Shown piece by piece: positions 49,430 through 62,980 of a stretch of DNA of 64,000 nt. Origin of the DNA: Siderastrea siderea (lineage: Eukaryota > Cnidaria > Anthozoa > Scleractinia > Rhizangiidae); assembly GCA_964030785.1 (NCBI GenBank), contig OZ034968.1, forward strand, positions 74,570,427 to 74,634,426. The letters are read 5' to 3'. The stretch's first letter is position 1, and every line of letters begins with the position of its first letter. The position numbers and the translations under genes are program-made. The notes beneath the pieces are model-generated. The model was given only the letters and a program-made list of their open reading frames with translations. It did no database searches and was not told where the DNA came from.

Positions 49430-52400
49430 ATGTCGGGGCCCAACGCAAAGATTGGAATGAGAGTGGAGGTTGTTGGCAAAGGTCTAGTGGGAACAGTAGC
49501 CTATGTTGGAGCCACTATGTTCGCGTCTGGCAAGTGGATTGGTGTTATTCTGGATGAACGAAAGGGAAAAAACGATGGAACAGGTAGGTCATATAACAGG
49601 CTTTATACTGTTTTAGGCTGATAGTAGTGTCGGAATGAAATGATGTCTAGAGGAGAGATAACATTATTATTAATATGATTACTTGAGATTATCAGGTCTA
49701 GTATCTACTTTTGGTGGCAAGGCAACTTCTTGAGCGAAATTTTCCCATGGCCCCATTAATTATATATTCAGCTACTTTTAACTATCCCTCCAAACAAACA
49801 TCAGTAATGAATATGATAGTAAGCCCTTTCATAGTTTGGTGAAGTCAGACAGCCTCTCGCTCAGTCAAAGTAGGCTTTTAGTAACCCCTTAAGCCCCAAC
49901 AGTGACGAAAATGAAATTTCTCTTTACATTATCACTGCTTGTTCAAACAATCAAGTGATGAGAAAATAAAGTGATCACCAAGGATATGATGTCTTGATAT
50001 TTAGACAAATTCTCCTTTCTGGTTCCGTAAGAAATGCATGGAGAACAGTGAGGAGAATATGCATTTTTATATCAGGGGTCAAAGGGTTAAGGGTGTTCTG
50101 TTGCCACAAGTCCAGTGACCTTGGGAAGGAGAAATTTCTCACAAGGGAGACTAAGGAAATAGACTTCAGGCACCTCCTTTTCTCTTCCTTGTAGTGTAGG
50201 AAAGAACCATATTCATTGAGCGTTATGTATGTAACAGACAACTAGTAGAGGTGCACTGATGTTATACATGCCATACATCTAAGATTGTTTAATTAAACTG
50301 TTTACTATAATTGTATTTATATGTAGAAGTATTGAAAGGCCTTATTTTTAAATCTTTTTAGTTCAGGGTAAGGAGTACTTTAAGTGTGATCAGAACCATG
50401 GAATATTTGTGCGCCAGTCTCAGATAGCAGTGCTTGAAGAATTGCTAACTTCACCAGCCCCACCTCGTAGTTCTGTAGCACGCCCAAGTCTTGGAGGAGG
50501 CTCCTCAATTCCACTGTCATCGTCATTGAAAAAAGAAAGGGTAACTACTGATCTGAGTGTTATATTTTTAATGTACATGTAGCAGGGAGTATCCATGTCA
50601 TCCCTTTGAGTGAGAACCATCCCACAAGCAGACACACCACCACACATCTCACACACATCACCTTCACTGATCTATAGAGATCATTCCGTAAAAGTGTTCA
50701 AACTGCATTTAGTATTAAGCAAGATGCAAGGAAATCCTGCAAATATCCTTTGTCTACCCTTTGGTCATGTACCACCAAGGGGGAGTCCATTAACCACATT
50801 GATGTGTGATTAACTTTGTTAAACTGCTTTAATTTTACCATGAAACATGCTGGTATTTTTAATATTATTTTGTTATCTGCTTTGCATATCTTACTAAAGG
50901 TTGATTTCCACTGTTGCGTAAATTTTACGTGCATCTGGGCGTGAATTTAACTGGCTTTACATGTGTAAATAAAATTAGAGACAATGTATGAACTGCTTAC
51001 GTGTTTTCAACTTTTTACGTTTACGTAAGCTGTTCATACATCGTCTCTAATTTTATTTACGCATGAAAGCCAGTTAAATTCACGCCCGTACGCACGTAAA
51101 ATTTACGCAACAGTGGAAATCAACCTTAAGGCTACAGTACTCCACAACTCAAAGCATTTACCGTTACTACTTCCAATTCATTTGGTCTATTTCAGTCTTT
51201 TGGTTCAAGAGGTTCCCTGGAGAATGCAGGCGGTAGGCCCTCCCCTCCTTCTTCCAAGGTACCCACACCAAAAACCAGTGTGTCGGCAGCTCCAGAGGCA
51301 CCAGTGGACAGCCCTCCTGGCAAGTCTCCTGCTGCTGCTGCTAGTGACTCCCCTGTCATGTCAAACCAGAGGAAGACATCAGGACCAGCTATATCTGCTG
51401 ATGACCACATGGCACTTCAGAAAAAGGTCGGTAAAAACATTTGAGTTGGGATGTTTTGTGTTCAGCTTGTTTAGTATAGTGGCTGCTTGCTGCCGTAGTC
51501 AACTGTCATAGCCTTCTTGCATTAGTCATTCTCACCTCCTTTAATAAGGCCCTTCCTCTTCCTTTTGTACAGTGGTTTATAATTTAATACACTTTAAGCC
51601 ACAATATCAGCATGCATGTATTTCTTACTGTTCTCCATACAGTGTACAATTCTGGCCCGAGAATTTACTTTAGAAAATCATGTGATTTTATCTTCTGTAT
51701 TCTTATGACCTGTATGTTTTTATCAAGAAGAGTTATTCAATATTGTGTGGGTAAATAAGAAGCTTGTTATTATAGGGAGTTGTAGGGTTAAGCTTAGTCT
51801 CTTTAAGAGCACGTGAAAGTTGGCAAGAGTGCATGAGAGGTACAGGCCAAATGAGACCAAGAATTGAACTTCCGTCAGTTCTAATAAAAAGTCTAGCATC
51901 TTCTTTGAGAGTACAGCAGAGTCACAAGAGCACATAAGAGTTACAGGCCAAAAGGAAGCAGGCGTTTTTCAACTCTGGGAGGCTCTTGTTCTAGATTAGC
52001 CTGGGTGACAGCAGGGTTGCTATTATGCTTAACCCATCCTCTTGGGATTGGGACTGGTTAGCTGCCTGCACAGGAAGACAATATTGGAGATCAGTCAAAT
52101 CATCAGGGAAATCAAACGTTATTTGACTTGTTAAAAGTTTGTGTTATTTGGAGGTAACTCGGCAAAAAGCAGGTGGAACTCTGTAATTACAATGTCTATG
52201 GATGGTTTCTAGTAAGCAACACGTTTACCAAGGTTCAATTTATTTGGGATTCTACTGTATTATTTTGTTTTTTGTTTTTTAAATGGCCATGCAATTTCAT
52301 GATTGTAGGTTCTTGAAAAGGACAAAGCCATTGTTGATCTCGAGGAGAAGCTGGAGACACTGAAAAGCAAGCGACAGGAGGATAAGGCGAAGATGAAGGA

Positions 52401-55400
52401 ACTGGAAAAATCACGAATGCAACTAGAGCAGGTTGGTTTCGCAACCTTGCAAGTACCAACTTACAAATAAAAAAAGTACCAACACTAGTCAGGAGTTATT
52501 TCTTTGAAGAAAAAGAAAATGATCACATGCAAGATGAATGGAACAAAAGCTGTTAGAACCATTTTAGATTGTACAATTTCCACTTACAACTGTCACTGTA
52601 GCTTGCACTGCACATCCTTTCCAAAAATCTTACAGAGCTCCAGTCATGTAACACTGGTTGTGGCTGTTGTTTGTCTGATCTAGAAGGCACTATTCCTGTT
52701 GTAGGCACGTGATGTGAGCAGCACAAGCTACCAAAGTCACACAGTTCTGTGCTAAAATTATGCCATCCATATCACCCCTTACTGTTATTATCCATCTGAT
52801 CTGTCACAACAAAACTGATATGTCAAATTCAAATCAACATGTTCATGCTTTTCGAATTTGTAAAATGTGAATAAGGCTTTAGTTGTGACTTGTTTGTTTT
52901 TAATCAGAAGGCAACAAACTTTTAATATTCAAAGAGGTGGATGTATAAAAATAATTTGAAATACGTCTTTGTTTAAGATTATCATTGTGGGGGCATGATG
53001 GTGTAGTGGTTAGCGCATTGGACTTCAGACCTGAAGGTCGGTGGTTCAACGCCCAGTCCCTGCCATCATGTTGTTTCCTTAGACAAGAAACTTTACGCCA
53101 GCAATGGACTAGCATCCCATCCAGGAAGGGGGGGGGGGGGGGGGTTAGCAATACTCTCAGTTACTTCATGCCACAGAAACTCATGCTACAGAAACTGGGT
53201 TAAGCTTCAGTCCTGTGGGCCTTCTTGGCTGCGCTTGTGTGTGACTTTCCCTTTCCCTTACCTTACCTTAAGATTATCATTGAGAATGCTGATAAACTAT
53301 TGCTATTTGTAGAGTGGCTGACAAAAAATTTAACTTGTAGACTGATTGGAAAAGTATTAATTTTGCTTATCATTGTTAACTTTACAGCTGTTTTATAGTC
53401 AATTGTACAGACTTAACTAATAGTAGGGAAAAAATTAAGTTTATTGTCGTTGATTATTGAATAACTTTTGAAAATTATTACCATTATCAGTAAGAAATTG
53501 GTTGAATTTGCTGTGGTTAAACAATATGTAAATTTGTGAGAAAAATAAATTATGCAAGCATCAAATTTATCATTAACCTCACCGTTGCCCAGAAACTGCC
53601 AACATTTATTCAGTCATTTTGTCTGACATAATATTATAATTGCTTTCAACTTGCTTTAAGCTATCAAGCTGTGCACATATTAATGATTTGTTACCATAAT
53701 TAAGGTTTAAAACATCACTTTAAATTTCCCAGTTTTTCAGTTTCTTCTTTATTAGAGAACAGTGCATTGTGTAGGTAGACCTTGCTATTTAGTTTCCATG
53801 ACTTAAGAATGATGTGTTTGCCAAGTAATGGGGTTAAATGGTACTGTCAGCTGTTCTTCGGTAAACAAACCGTATCTCTAGCCAGTTTTAGTGTTTACAA
53901 GAGGAAAATGTTGCAGGTTTTATCCTCAAAAACTCTTGTTTTACCAAAGTTTTGAGCAGAAAGCATCATTCATTTAGTCTATGCTGCTTTGTTGTAGCTT
54001 TCACAATATTTTTCTGTGTTTAAATTTCCAACTGAATTTGTGAGCAAGTGATCATCGTCGTTGTAGCTCTTATATCTCATTATAATGTTTGACCTTTCTA
54101 ACTCTGAGATGCTGTTCACAGTTATGCTTTATATGATTGTGTAATGTTGTTATTTTTTTTTTGCTCTAGATGCAAGAATATAAAACAAGATGGCAAGAGG
54201 CACAAAGAGATTTGCAAGCTCAGTTGAATGCCGCAAAAAAAGTAAGACTGCTTGTAAAGCCACAGACAATGAATTTCTTACTTGTAGTATTATTTTCTCA
54301 AGATGCTTATTATGTAACGTTTTATTTAGTGTGCTCAGCAATGCATGCATTAACCATTTCATTTTACATGCATGTATAGGAGTGTTGTTCTTGAATAATA
54401 GTAATAAGAGTTTAAGTGTCTGTAAAATGTTAAGTCTGATAAAGCAATATTTTGTGGTACGGGAAGCTGAAAAGAATGCACATGTTAAAAAAATTAATTA
54501 TTTAGATGGTATCTGATCCACAACTTTTGGGATGTAACTTGTTGAAATGAAAAACTTGTCAACTAGTCTACACTTATTTAAATGGTAGCTGCAGCCATTG
54601 TTGGAAGGTTGCTTCACCCAGGAGATCGGACATTTTTGGACTTGGTTGATACTTAATGGATATTATATTGATGTGTATACGAAGTAAACCAAATGATGTG
54701 AACTGCAGGGGAAATGAGGGGAGTGGTGTTTTTTTTTTTTAACTTTTCTGAGGCTTTATTCATCATTTTAATAGGAACTGAAAGAGTTGTCTGAAAATCG
54801 CCAAGAACACAGTGAAGAATTAACAGAACTTCAAGAGGCAGTTGAAATGGCAACACTGGACAAGGAAATGGCCGAAGAGAGAGTATGTTTTATTTTCCAA
54901 TGATATTATTACAAAACTGATATTTATTAGGGTGTCAATTGCCACTATTATTTCAAATGACATTTATGTTTCTACTTTTAGTTGGAGTCTCTTCAACAAG
55001 AAAATGACCAACTTAAAGACAAGCTTGAGGAAGTTTCTCTGGATTTAGAAATTCTCAAGAATGAAGTCAGTGAAGGAGGTAAAACACACATGTTGAATTA
55101 TTATAAAATTGGTGTAGAGGGAAGCAAATCTTTTGTGTTAGAATTCTATCAGTAGGGTGAGAGGCTGATGAAGGGGTGCCTTTCCCAAAACGTTTTTTGT
55201 TGTTGTTGTTAAGAAAGATGGCTTTTAAAGCATAATAATTATTGAGTTCTGTTGACATGAGAGCCACTAGAGTGTAAAGCTTGTTTTAATTAATGGAGTG
55301 GCCAAAAAATGGAAGTGCACTTTCCATTCTGAAGCACTAAAAACAGTACTTATTCTCTTAGTTTACACATTGAAGTCCTGATGAAGTTAAGTGAAGAAAA

Positions 55401-58400
55401 TGTTTTTAGTACAACAGACACCTTGAATCGTCCACCACTATAGTCTTTTTTTTTTGTGCTAATCGTGTCTTACTTGTGCAGGAATTGAAGGTGCTGCAGC
55501 AAATGCTCAAGTCAAACAACTAGAACAGCAAAACAGCAGACTAAAGGAAGCAATCATGAGGTTAGAGATAATATTCGTCTTGACAAGTAACATTTCTCCA
55601 CCAAAGTTAGTTTTTTGCATCTTGGATGCTGTCAGCCAAACGTCAATAACTTCCATGAAAGTAACATCACTCCAGCCAACCACAAGGGATGCAAACATCA
55701 CAATGAATGAATCATAACTTAAAGCAAATGAATGTATGTATTTGACACTATGTACAAAAAACATGTGCAAGCAAGTCTTGATTGGTTTTGATTTACTTGT
55801 AATTGTTTGAGAAATTGAGGCAAGTCTTTTGAGCTATTCACAGAGTATAGTAAAACAAAGTCAAGGCAGGTGTGATCTACATTCAACACTGAATTGAAAA
55901 CCACTCTATTGGGTCACCTAACATACTACTGTATCTTTGCTCCTCTGGACCTGCTAATGTTGGTAAATGGTAACTGCTGTAATGTTTTCCTCACGTCAGG
56001 CTTAAAGAGGTACAAGCAAGTGACAAATCAGAGATGCAGTCATCACAGAAACAAATCAAAGACCTTCAGGCCGCAAACACATCACTACAGACTGAAAGAG
56101 ACAGGCTATCAGAGGAGCTTCAGGTTAATTTTTAAACTACACTCACAGATGATACACTATTACTTCACTTCTTACTATATACCATACTGGCAGACATTAA
56201 TTGTGAAGCTTTCAATCAATTCTCTAGTGGAGTGGAAAAATTGAGAAGTAGGTAGCATGCAGTCCATGCAGTTCTTGTTAGAAATTTAACAGTTTGAAAG
56301 GATGCAGGTGGCAAACTCAGGTCAATTAGTGTCATGTAGCCAGTGAATTTCTTTGGCCGCTGTCTAGCTCTTCATGAAAACTATGAAAGGTAGGCAATGT
56401 GCTCTTGGACTCTTTATCACTACCCTGTCATTCATCCATAGCTATTTTAAGTCATCATCAGTAACACCTGTAGAACTGATGCAGGACAAACCTAGTTGTG
56501 TCAGTGTGTAAGCTTGTTTAATGTATACGTTTGGTTAAATGTTATCTTGTGGTTCCTCTTCAGGAAGCTGAATCGGCTTTGGCTGAACTGAAAGAACAGG
56601 TTTGTAATATAATTTCCTATGAACTTTTTACTTTTCCTTTTATTTTTCTTGCTCTTTCTCACACTTACTTTCTCGCTTCCTTCCCTCCTTCCTTCCTTGC
56701 TCCCTCTCTTCTTCCTTTCTTCGTTTGATTTTGAATGCTTCTTCGTATGTTATACAATGCTTTACTAACTCATGGTAGGTGGACACTGCATTGGGAGCAG
56801 AGGAAATGGTGGAAACTCTCACTGATAAGAATTTGGCCTTGGAAGAGGAGATCAGAACACTGAGAGAGAATGTTGCAGACTTGGTAAGGTCTTATTGAAT
56901 GAAGTTGGTTTTGAAACTCTGGTTTCATTGTTCTGTGTAAAAATCATGACATTAGTTTGTGTCTGAAATTAATTCTCTTGACATTCATAGGAAACTCTTA
57001 GAGATCTCAATGAGGAACTTGAAGAGAACCACATCCAAACAGAACGTGATTTGAGAGAGGAGCTGGAACTGAACAACAACAAGATTCGGGAGGTGAAAAC
57101 AATGCATTGATGCCTTCTTAACTTGCCGAAATACATGTAGTAAATTACTAGTTCTATTTTAATTTACAACGAAATGTTGCCTTTGTGATGAACTACAGGT
57201 TTAGGAACAGCAACAAAATAAATATACGGTGGGTTCAAAAGAATGTAGAATTCTCATGTTATTGTTGCTATTTATTACTAAGATGGAACGTAAACTGGAG
57301 GCGGCACAGGAAAGTATTGGAGATCATCAACAAACAATTCTCAAGTTCAGGGATTTAGTGGCAAAACTGCAGGTGAGACTCAAAATTAATTTTAAATGAA
57401 TGTTTGTTTCCACAAAGAAGAAGATGAGATGATGGTGGTGGTGATGGTGGCGATGGTATAATTTTATTGTTCATGTTTTCTACAGGAAAACAATAGAGCC
57501 ATGCAAGTGCAACAAGAAGATACAGAGAAGCAAAAGATTATTGACATCCCCTCACCTGAACTGCTTGACTTCAAGGTCAAGGCTGCTGAATTGAAAACTT
57601 TTACCAAAGTAAGAAACTACTTATAATTGCATGGTCACACAGCCTGGAGTTCATAAGCAGAATCAAAACCTCAAACAAATAACCACCTTGTACAGCATAG
57701 TAGTCGCTACCGTGGGATATTACTGCACAGTAACATTCATTTTAATGGTCACACTTGTAATTAAGATTCCATCCACTGAAGTCAAGAACTCAGTTGGTGC
57801 ATGACTTACAAGTATGACTCCCCAAATTTCATAAATGGACTCAAAAGTTAGATCCGCCTTCTACAGCATAATCTTAAGGAAGTAGCACAGTAATGTACTG
57901 CTCAGTAGCTTTCATATAAATGGACACACTTCACGATTTGATCAACAGACTCAAAAGTTAGACCTGCCTTGTACAGCATAATAAACAGTAGCACAGGAAA
58001 ATACTCAGTAGCTTTCGTTTAGGATTTCATCTCCAGTCTCAAAAGTTAGAACTGTCTTATACAGTTTAATTTAATAATCAACATTATAGGAAAGCACTCA
58101 GTAGGTTTCTTTATGTATGTGGTAGCAATTTAGGATTTCACCGACAGATTTAAAAGTTAGAATCACCTTGTACAGCATAATACAGCATATAGGATTCAAG
58201 TACTGCTCAGTGGCTTTCATTTGGATGATCACACTTTAGAATATCTCGCACAAACTCAAAACTCAGCAACAAATTATTTGTGTCAAAGCTATATCCTGAA
58301 AAAAGGGTTTTTAACAAATAAGTTAAAGGAAGCCTTTCTTTCTTTCTCTACAGACAATGGAGAATGACTTGAGAAAGTATGAACTAGAGCAGGCAAATGA

Positions 58401-60867
58401 GCAGATAAAGATGCTGCATTCATTTATGCCTGAATCTTTCTTAAGGAGAGGAGGTGAGATAAAGGATGTGCATTCAGAAAGATTCATTTAAGTCACACTC
58501 ATATATTGGCCACACCCCAACTTTAGAAGCTCAAGACAAATTTTGGAAAAAAAACTTTTTTTCAATGAATGTAATCAAACTTTGTGTACATTGATCATTA
58601 AAGCTCAAACTAAACTGTACAATGTGAGACTTAAGGATTTATTACCATTGAACTGATAGGCCATAAGCTATTTAACAAACAGGGCTCAAATTTAACAGAT
58701 CCTGTTAACCAACTGTTGGGAGGTTTCAACACTTGGTCACTAAACATTTGCCTAGGTAACAGAAATGGTTAGTAAAATTTTCCAGACCTAACTTCCTTGT
58801 AGCAAATGTTTAATATTTAATTTCTACAATATGCTCAGTTCACTTCAGCAAGTTCAGTTGTCCAATGACTAAGATTTAGGTTGTAAACCCTCGTTTTGAA
58901 AATGTTTGTTGCCTGGAATGTTTCTACCCTTAACCGTGTGAGACTATAAAATAATACCCATTAATGTGTTTTGTGTCCTGTTATTACAATGCAGGTGATA
59001 ATGAAAGTATTCTCTTGCTGCTACTTATTCCACGCCTGAGCTATAAAACAGAGCTGCTCCAATCTCAGCTCAGACAAAAGGTGAGTAGCAGATTTAATTA
59101 GGTAATTTACCACTTACTGCATTGGACTGCATAAATTATTTTAGTGCCAATCATAAGTCTTTGCAGTAAGGTGGATATGCTCTTATCATTTGCTGCAGTT
59201 TTTTTTAAGGGTACGTAACAAGACTTGTTGGCCTATCTCTGAAACTCATGTGTAACTTGAATTCCGACAGCTCTTACTGTTGGGAACACACTATAGAATT
59301 ATTTGAGATACACTGTATGTGTATTTAATTGAAGTTCAAGCTATTGAGGGTTAATTAGTGGCACAGAGAACAGCATAGGAGTTAGGTATAGTTCAGTTTA
59401 ATTCAAATTAATTCAAATTGTCATATTATTTTCCTAACTCATGTCCTCTTACAAGTTGTTGAGGAAAACTCCTTTGAATAACACAGACATATCTGTTATT
59501 TTATTTCTGCAGTATGAGATAGCAGAATGCCTTGAGGACCCTAATAAGATTCATGGTGAAGTTGGAGAAGGACTTAGCTTTGCCACAGGTCTCATCTACC
59601 AACTTGCCACCCTTCAGGCAGTCATCAGGAACATTGAAAGGTACAGACATCTGTTGTAGTGGTAGTATTCCTCCTGCATGTGACGCTACACACAGTCCTT
59701 CATGAGGATACCGCAGCATTTCATTAGATGTCCTCAACAGTGCCTCGTTATGGAATACTACTGAACTGTTATAGAAACCTTAAAAAGCAAATGCTTTGCT
59801 TATAGTGGTTGGTTAGCTACCAGCAGGCACTCCACTCAAATGATCAGAAACAAATAATACAAATTAAGCATAACAGGTTAATAGTCCCAACTAATACGAG
59901 GCAAATCAGCCTATCTACGAGCCTGGCCAAGGAGTTAAACTTGGGTCTACTCAAAAACAACTCCAGTTAGTGCTCAGAGCGGGACTTGAAGCCAGCAAGT
60001 CTGGTGCCTTAACCCCCCCCCCCCCCTCCCCCACTTGGCCATACTGCCTCCACGCTGCCTCCTAACAAAATGTTGGAAACAGTCCTGTGATGGACTATCA
60101 TCCCATGCAGGGGAAGTAATAATACTACAAGTCAATGATTGCTTGCTACAAAGACTGTGTTTAGCCTTAGCAGTTGTGGGCCACTAAGCTCTTCATTTAT
60201 GTGTAACTTTTTGTTTGTTTCTTTGAAGGGCCCTTGATAAATGTGATGCTGGTTTATTCAACAAATTAGTGGGTATATACCCAGAACTTGCTGTTCATGA
60301 GAGAGCGGTGGATGCACTTATAGATTTGTTCAAGAAAGATCAGGTACCCAACAATGTTCCTAAGAGCGCTTAAGTTTGTATTTGGCAATTTTCGTGAATG
60401 TCACGTTAAGAAAAAATAAAAGGTGAATAACACCACTGATGGGCGTCGCTTATTATCTTTTAAGAAATGGCAAAACACAATGTACATATTTCTTGTAAGC
60501 TATTTATAATTGAGATTCATTATGCTTACTACATGGAGTAATTTCTGCCACCTGAGCACGATGATTCTGACAAGAACATGTTCAAGCAAATGTATTTTAA
60601 CATTGCTCACAATTTTTAGGATTTTACATTATGTACTCAACACACTTATCATACCAAGTCCAGGGTTCAAACCTCGAAGTCATTGATGGGATGTGAGTGC
60701 ACTCACAACATCTAGAAAGCAAACTGAAAAAACTATCTCTTGCAGAGAAACTGTTAGTAAATAAACATCCATCTGCTTTTCTTAATATAGGTTGTTTTTG
60801 TTTCTTATGTTAGCTCGATAACACAGTATCTATGGAACCTTTGGAAAAAGCAATTCACTACTACACT
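49430..60867 (+). CDS. DCTN1: Dynactin subunit 1 (p150Glued) homolog, 5' 19 coding exons (continues past right edge)
   Basis: Coding exons: 49430-49583, 50362-50540, 51196-51426, 52309-52431, 54170-54241, 54775-54882, 54982-55078, 55482-55560, 56000-56123, 56564-56599, 56779-56883, 56991-57092, 57283-57372, 57486-57608, 58354-58453, 58995-59080, 59513-59640, 60229-60343, 60814-60867; 702 codons, all GT-AG, all in phase. Exons 1-2 encode the CAP-Gly microtubule/EB1-binding domain: [34 protein letters not shown]. Exon 3 is the Ser/Pro-rich linker. From exon 4 on lies the CC1 coiled coil ([42 protein letters not shown]). Exons 15-19 enter the intercoil region ([17 protein letters not shown], LYPELxxHER-like block). 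The ATG at 49430 is the first in frame. Family role: links dynein to microtubules and cargo. The remaining exons must lie beyond 64000. Confidence 0.94.
50894..51130. mobile_element. Foldback MITE, 237 bp, in DCTN1 intron 2
   Basis: Arms of about 100 bp starting CTAAAGGTTGATTTCCACTG and mirrored at CAGTGGAAATCAACCTTAAG. Most of the element folds into a single hairpin around a short centre (TTTTCAACTTTTTACG). No clear target duplication beyond a possible short one. The right end is close to exon 3. Confidence 0.8.
52988..53267 (+). mobile_element. tRNA-derived SINE with 15-bp target duplication
   Basis: A box TGGTGTAGTGGTTAGCGCA and B box GGTGGTTCAACGCC near the 5' end. Body includes CATCCCATCCAGG and a G-run, with tail of CCTTA repeats. 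Flanked by TTAAGATTATCATTG on both sides (52973-52987, 53268-53282), which shows LINE-driven insertion and a fairly young age. Lies in DCTN1 intron 4. A diverged relative lies at 5498-5792. Confidence 0.92.
57650..58265. repeat. Degenerate tandem repeat in DCTN1 intron 14
   Basis: Units of about 85-115 bp share ACTCAAAAGTTAGA, CTTGTACAGCATAATA and CTCAGTAGCTTTC. At least four units are visible (near 57840, 57950, 58035 and 58150), diverged by substitutions and small indels. Confidence 0.75.
59970..60055 (-). mobile_element. tRNA-like SINE head (minus strand)
   Basis: On the minus strand: TGGCCAAGTGG, a G-run, then TTAAGGCACCAGACTTGC and GGCTTCAAGTCCCGC in the B-box position, resembling a tRNA-Ser/Leu-type head. 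Interrupted by a run of C on the plus strand. Lies in a DCTN1 intron. Confidence 0.5.
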
Positions 60868-61423
60868 GTAAGTATATAAATAATTATATACAATGGACAG
60901 ACAAAAACACGCGTTTTGATTGGTCTGGGGGAATTAAAGTACAGACGCAAGAATGACGTAATGAACAGCGAAGTTTTGCGCGCGTAAACCATCACTACGA
61001 AGATTTTTGATAACATTTCCAATTTTGTGCAAGATAACCAATATCAAAACTGTTTTAAAAAACAAATTCTATTTGGCTGTGCATTTGTACGCTGGTAACA
61101 CACAGAAGACATCAAAACGCGGTAAGAACATTGGTAACGCTAGTCGAACTTTTTTCTCTCCCATCCTCTGCCCGCTCTGTTTGTCTTCTCCTCAACCCCC
61201 AAGTGATTATCTGACGTTTTGAGAATATAAGCGGATTTCTGCTGACATAATGTTTATTAACAAACCAACCTTTTCAATTCCAAACACTTCAAAGAATTTG
61301 AACAAAGAGACCTTTGTCTTAAGCATCTAATCAAGGATTACCAGGTTCACTAATAGCAAAAACTGACATCCTTCTATAAGAGATGTCTCTGCGGAGGAGA
61401 GAGTGTGTTCGTTATAATATAAA

Positions 61424-61592
61424 CTAATTGCGATTTTGAGACGGCAATTCTGCATTATATTGACGGCTTGTTGGAAGAAAATATATTCCGTATTGGGCGG
61501 AGTCGCGAAAAGACGGAGCCCAATACGGAGAATATATTTTCTTCCAACGCCGTCAATATAATGCAGAATTGCCGTCTCAAAATCGCAATTAG
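61424..61592. mobile_element. Long palindromic foldback element, 169 bp
   Basis: Arms of about 75 bp, starting CTAATTGCGATTTTGAGACG and mirrored at CGTCTCAAAATCGCAATTAG, with a centre of about 20 bp (GGAGTCGCGAAAAGACGG). Near-perfect pairing indicates a recent insertion or ongoing use. Confidence 0.8.
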
Positions 61593-62496
61593 TTTTGTAT
61601 CACGATTCAATCGTTTTTCGGGCAAAACAAAGGCAAAACTGAGCATTTTCTGCACAGATTAAACGATAAATCCTTACAACTTGTCAAGTGTTGAACACGA
61701 ATGTTTGTACGTGCTATCAAATCTTTGTTGTGCAGAAAAATCATCGAAATATGGACTTTTCTCATCATAAATCGGTGCTTCACACAAATTCAAAGTAGCA
61801 TCTTTATGTAGTTTTGTTAGGTTCCAGAAGTTGACAAAATAGGTAAAATAGCGCAAACTCGACAACCTTTGCGATCAAAACTTTTTCAAAAACATGATTG
61901 TGTGATTAGCGCGTGCACAACAACACCTCGACAAAAACAAGCTTTTAAGAACAAATGAAAACACGTTTTAATTCTCCTCTTACCTTGCCTTTTCGATAAC
62001 ATGGCCTCTAAAGTTGAATATCACTTTTTTTTTATCTTTCAAACGGCAAATTACATATCTGACCACTTTTTGATGAGAAACTTTAAATTTCTGTTTCGAA
62101 TGGAAGGGGCCCGTCAAAAACGGCGCGAAATTTTCAACCAATCACTGCCTCTCTTTTGAGACGTCAATACGTAGTTTTATTATTCAACAAATTGTCGCTA
62201 TGCCCATATATGGTAAGGAAGCCCTCAATAGCTGTCATCCGTACATGACAGATATCCAGCGATATATGTAGATGACCATATTTGGAAGTGCACTGCAGAT
62301 TTTCTTTCATTGCTTGTCTGGCGGCCATTTTGAAAAGCGAGGCAGTTTGAGCAGTGTTCTCCGGAAATTTTAACTCCCGGGAAGAAACTTTCCACGATTA
62401 AATGCTCTCAAAAAGTCAACAAGTATTTGCTTCAGCGCGCAGAGATATCCAGAGGTTGACTTGAAATTTTCATAGTGAGAACTCAACCAAGGAAAT

Positions 62497-62980
62497 TTTG
62501 TTTTTGTATTTTATTAATCTTTATTATATGTTTTAACAAAGAGTACAAACAAAGAATAACACTTACAATAATATGCATATTTACAGTTTTACATTAAAAA
62601 AAAACATGAAAAAATAACAAACACTTACAATAATATGCATATTTACAGTTTTACATAAAAACAAAACATGAAAAAGAGTAACAAAAAAACGAGCAGGGAG
62701 AAGACAAATAGAGTAAATATCAACATTCTCGATCACACAGAAAAAAGTTATCAATTAAGTGAAACAGGGTAGGACTTTGTTCCATTTTTTGTAATGTTTG
62801 TCAAGTTTATTATTCTTAGAAGCAATATTTTGCTCGATCTGGAAATTTGCCCTAATCTTCGCTATGAAGACATTTAGAGATGGATGTATAATGTCTAATT
62901 TACACCTATAGATGTAGAATTTAGCTAATAATAAAAGATGATTTAAGATAAGAAAGTCTTCTATGACATTAAAAACTCCG
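62497..62980 (-). mobile_element. 5'-truncated LINE fragment (L1-like) with 32-bp target duplication
   Basis: A 484-bp insertion flanked by a 32-bp direct repeat (62465-62496, 62981-63012; core CATAGTGAGAACTCAACC). The left end is T-rich with TTTATT, i.e. a minus-strand poly(A) tail with signal. On the minus strand an ORF ends with NHLLLLAKFYIYRCKLD and then KLDKHYKKW, which I recognise as the C-terminal end of the endonuclease/reverse-transcriptase ORF of L1/Tx1-type elements. A 46-bp segment of the 3' UTR is tandemly duplicated (62561-62606 and 62624-62667). Confidence 0.75.

Noticed and set aside
62158..62333. 57-codon minus ORF with ATGGCCGCC start
   Set aside because: Good start context but no domain, no splice support, and it lies in a DCTN1 intron rich in repeats.
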